Made by a program: the position numbers and the translations under genes. The notes under the pieces were generated by a model. The model had not been told where the DNA came from and did not search any database. It worked only from the letters and a program-made list of their open reading frames with translations. A stretch of DNA of 64,000 nt from Planctomycetota bacterium (GTDB lineage: Bacteria; Planctomycetota; Planctomycetia; Pirellulales; Pirellulaceae): positions 186,001 to 250,000 of the forward strand of contig JAPLNL010000119.1 of NCBI GenBank assembly GCA_026692905.1, read 5' to 3'. Below are positions 62,206 to 64,000 of the stretch, one piece after another (the first letter of the stretch is position 1; each line of letters begins with the position of its first letter).

Positions 62206-63402
62206 ATGAGATCGATGCTAACTTGGCTACTTTTGAAGTTGACGTTTGCGGTATGTATCGACGCGTTCACGATGCCTAAGGTGGACGCGCAGATCCCCAA
62301 TAGCGAACTTCGAAACGCGGTAAGTTCGGACGTCTTTCTCAGAGGTTTACCCTCAACCAGCTTAGAGCAAAATTCTGGGGTATTGCAGCCTGTAACTACC
62401 GCACAATTCGAATCTCCAGTAACTCCCAACGCAATCGGGACTGGCGTTTTAAACCAGTTTCAGCTAACTTCCATTGCGACACCTGTTTCGCAAACACCAG
62501 CCAGCCAACCGTCGCACACATCGACCAGGGAAGCGACTCGATTGAACTGGCGAGATCGACTGGGACTGGATCGAGATCAACCCAATTTCCTAGTCGGATA
62601 CGAAGTGCTCGGCTTTCGCCGAGGCAATGACACGGTCGGTCCTTATTCACAAGGGCAGGGGCTCGATCGATTCGATCAAGATACGGCAGCGCGATACACT
62701 TTTTCGAGGCTCCTTGGTGGCATTGAGCGTGTTGAGTTCAATTTCACAGGGCCGTTTCACTGGGACAAACAGTCTACCGTGATCGGGCCCGTGGACTCCC
62801 ATTTTTCACCGAGTATCAGCGCGGCCTTCGATCAAGCGGACAATCATCGACTCTCGCATCAGGTCCGATTGTCTTCTTATGAGTTGAATCGCTGTTGGTC
62901 GTCCGATGAGTTATCTACATTCTTTTATGGCCTGCGAGTATTCGATCACGCGGAAAAGTATCACCTCGATGCGAGCAAAGGTACAGGCAATAGCACCTTC
63001 CAGCTTGGTACCAACAACTTTTTGGCTGGTGGTCAGATAGGCCTTAACCTTTCCAGGCCATTAAGCCAACGCTGGACAGTTGGTTTTGACGGAGGGCTCG
63101 GACTTTACGGGAACTTCGCAAACGGATCTTTGGATGCCAGAAATGGCTCCTCGACTCTTTTGGATACGAGCGACAGCAGGCTCCGCTTGACTTCGGTAAT
63201 GACGACCGGCGGGCGAATCCATTATCGCGTTTCGCAGAACATTGTGGCTACCGGAGCGTACGAGTATTGGACCTTTCCCGGCCTAGCAACCGCCGCGGAT
63301 CAGCATCTTTCCAGCAATGCTCAACTAGGCGCTTTGGCCTTGCGAACAGGCGATGACCAGCTTTTTCGTGGTTGGTCCTTTGGTCTTTCCGCTAGATTCT
63401 GA
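62206..63402 (+). CDS. BBP7-family outer-membrane beta-barrel protein
   Basis: Protein of 398 aa with a signal peptide (LTWLLLKLTFAVCIDAF, cleavage near VDAQ). A disordered linker is followed by a C-terminal barrel of alternating strands: YTFSRLLGGIERVEFNFTGP, STFFYGLRVFDHAEKY, LSRPLSQRWTVGFDGG and a final GWSFGLSARF ending in aromatic Phe. This matches BBP7 proteins, common in planctomycetes. Located in the outer membrane; role unknown. The ATG at 62206 precedes the signal and excludes upstream in-frame codons. Confidence 0.85.
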   Translation: MRSMLTWLLLKLTFAVCIDAFTMPKVDAQIPNSELRNAVSSDVFLRGLPSTSLEQNSGVLQPVTTAQFESPVTPNAIGTGVLNQFQLTSIATPVSQTPASQPSHTSTREATRLNWRDRLGLDRDQPNFLVGYEVLGFRRGNDTVGPYSQGQGLDRFDQDTAARYTFSRLLGGIERVEFNFTGPFHWDKQSTVIGPVDSHFSPSISAAFDQADNHRLSHQVRLSSYELNRCWSSDELSTFFYGLRVFDHAEKYHLDASKGTGNSTFQLGTNNFLAGGQIGLNLSRPLSQRWTVGFDGGLGLYGNFANGSLDARNGSSTLLDTSDSRLRLTSVMTTGGRIHYRVSQNIVATGAYEYWTFPGLATAADQHLSSNAQLGALALRTGDDQLFRGWSFGLSARF

Positions 63403-63513
63403 GCTCGACGTTGGCTGGGCAGGCCAATCCGCCTTGAATCGCATCCGCTTTGCGATGACAATCACAACTCACATTCGTAAAGGTCGGTTCGCCCAAACAG
63501 GTCAGGAATCATC

Positions 63514-63861
63514 GTGAAGTTGATTATTGCAATCGTACAGCCAAACCGATTGGAGGAGGTCAAAGAGGCCTTGACCGAAGTTGAGGTCTTTCGGTTGACC
63601 GTGCTTGATTGCCTTGGTTTTGGTCGTCAGAAAGGGCAGAAGACAGCTTTTCGCGGACATGACGTATCCGTGAACCTACTTCGAAAAGTCCAGCTCCAAA
63701 TTGCTGTTAACGATGAGTTCGTCGAACCGACGATCAACGCAATCCTCAAGGGCGCAAAGACCGGCGATAAAGGTCAAATTGGAGACGGGAAAATTTTTGT
63801 GCTCCCGATGGACGATTGCATCCGCATTCGAACTGGCGAAAGAGGGCCAGAGGCTATCTAG
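63514..63861 (+). CDS. PII-family signal protein with altered T-loop
   Basis: Protein of 115 aa, with the PII core and Q39, K58 and C-terminal RIRTGERG conserved, so 2-oxoglutarate and ATP binding is likely. The T-loop reads KTAFRGHDV: Phe46 and Val51 replace the tyrosines modified in classic GlnB, so uridylylation at 51 is not possible. The B-loop TGDKGQIGDGK is three residues longer than usual. The start is GTG 63514 with AGGAA upstream. An ABC ATPase gene follows after nine bases, suggesting that this PII regulates that transporter. Confidence 0.9.
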   Translation: MKLIIAIVQPNRLEEVKEALTEVEVFRLTVLDCLGFGRQKGQKTAFRGHDVSVNLLRKVQLQIAVNDEFVEPTINAILKGAKTGDKGQIGDGKIFVLPMDDCIRIRTGERGPEAI

Positions 63862-63870
63862 CCGTTCGCC

Positions 63871-64000
63871 ATGAACCGTTCGCTTGACAACCTAATTCAG
63901 ATCAAAAACGTTTCGAAGATTTACAAGCTCGACGAGGTAGAGGTGCGCGCGTTGGACGACATCGACCTCGTTATGAAACGAGGCGAATACTCAGCGCTCA
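63871..64000 (+). CDS. ABC transporter ATP-binding protein, cut by the window end
   Basis: The first 43 codons are present: NLIQIKNVSKIYKLDEVEVR, then ALDDIDLVMKRGEYSAL. This is the standard N-terminus of MacB/LolD-type ATPases, ending just before Walker A. It follows the PII gene after nine bases on the same strand. Rest of the gene lies outside the window. Confidence 0.85.
   Translation, partial: MNRSLDNLIQIKNVSKIYKLDEVEVRALDDIDLVMKRGEYSAL

Overview
This 64 kb window is bacterial chromosome from a planctomycete, most likely Pirellulales. The case rests on gene content. It carries the small basic protein typical of the Planctomycetes/Verrucomicrobia/Chlamydiae group (31673-31897). It also has a BBP7-type outer-membrane barrel (62206-63402) and a giant extracellular protein with a planctomycete N-terminal export motif and dockerin-like repeats (35724-40391). 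A planctomycete-style giant macroglobulin-like secreted protein (21970-28365), several Tat or lipoprotein exports of planctomycete type, and a bacterial BCS1-like AAA protein complete the evidence. There is no rRNA, phage, plasmid backbone, CRISPR array or intact insertion sequence. One tRNA (Glu, TTC) is present.

Layout. 0.1-8 kb: minus-strand genes for an SPFH/GYF protein with a DUF4178 zinc-ribbon partner, a LolD/MacB-like ABC pair, and a multi-spanning membrane protein coupled to smpB. 8-12.9 kb: csrA, tRNA-Glu with its own promoter and terminator, a truncated Tat-type gene, a small lipoprotein, a sulfur-carrier/E1 pair and the BCS1-like ATPase. 13.2-21.7 kb: ROK kinase, lepA-ruvB, a lactate permease bracketed by palindromes, a membrane protein with an apparent frameshift just after its start, a lipoprotein and a hexulose-phosphate-synthase-like enzyme. 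22-35.2 kb: the giant macroglobulin-like gene, panE/dprA/DUF3088, the small basic protein, a UDP-sugar dehydrogenase, an EVE protein and an Asn/Pro/Gln-rich membrane protein. 35.7-47.8 kb: the dockerin/cadherin-like giant, cysK with a Tat-exported toroid protein, a sigma-54 two-component system, and two planctomycete proteins of unknown function. 47.9-64 kb: a flotillin operon, a four-gene operon (DUF58, BatA/VWA, DUF2141, OleC-like ligase), DUF2071, two glycosyltransferases, a CpaC-N/BON-like protein, the BBP7 barrel, and a PII variant followed at once by an ABC ATPase cut by the window edge.

The most striking unexplained signal lies between the genes. There are at least six families of long intergenic palindromes (called A-G below). 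Several are nested inside one another, and four loci share a common border, AGGCGAGCGGCA, or its complement. They cluster at gene 3' ends, sometimes starting at the stop codon, and one copy is translated in frame inside a lipoprotein N-terminus. No transposase that could mobilise them lies in the window. All functional calls are from reading the sequence and family knowledge; no database search was run.
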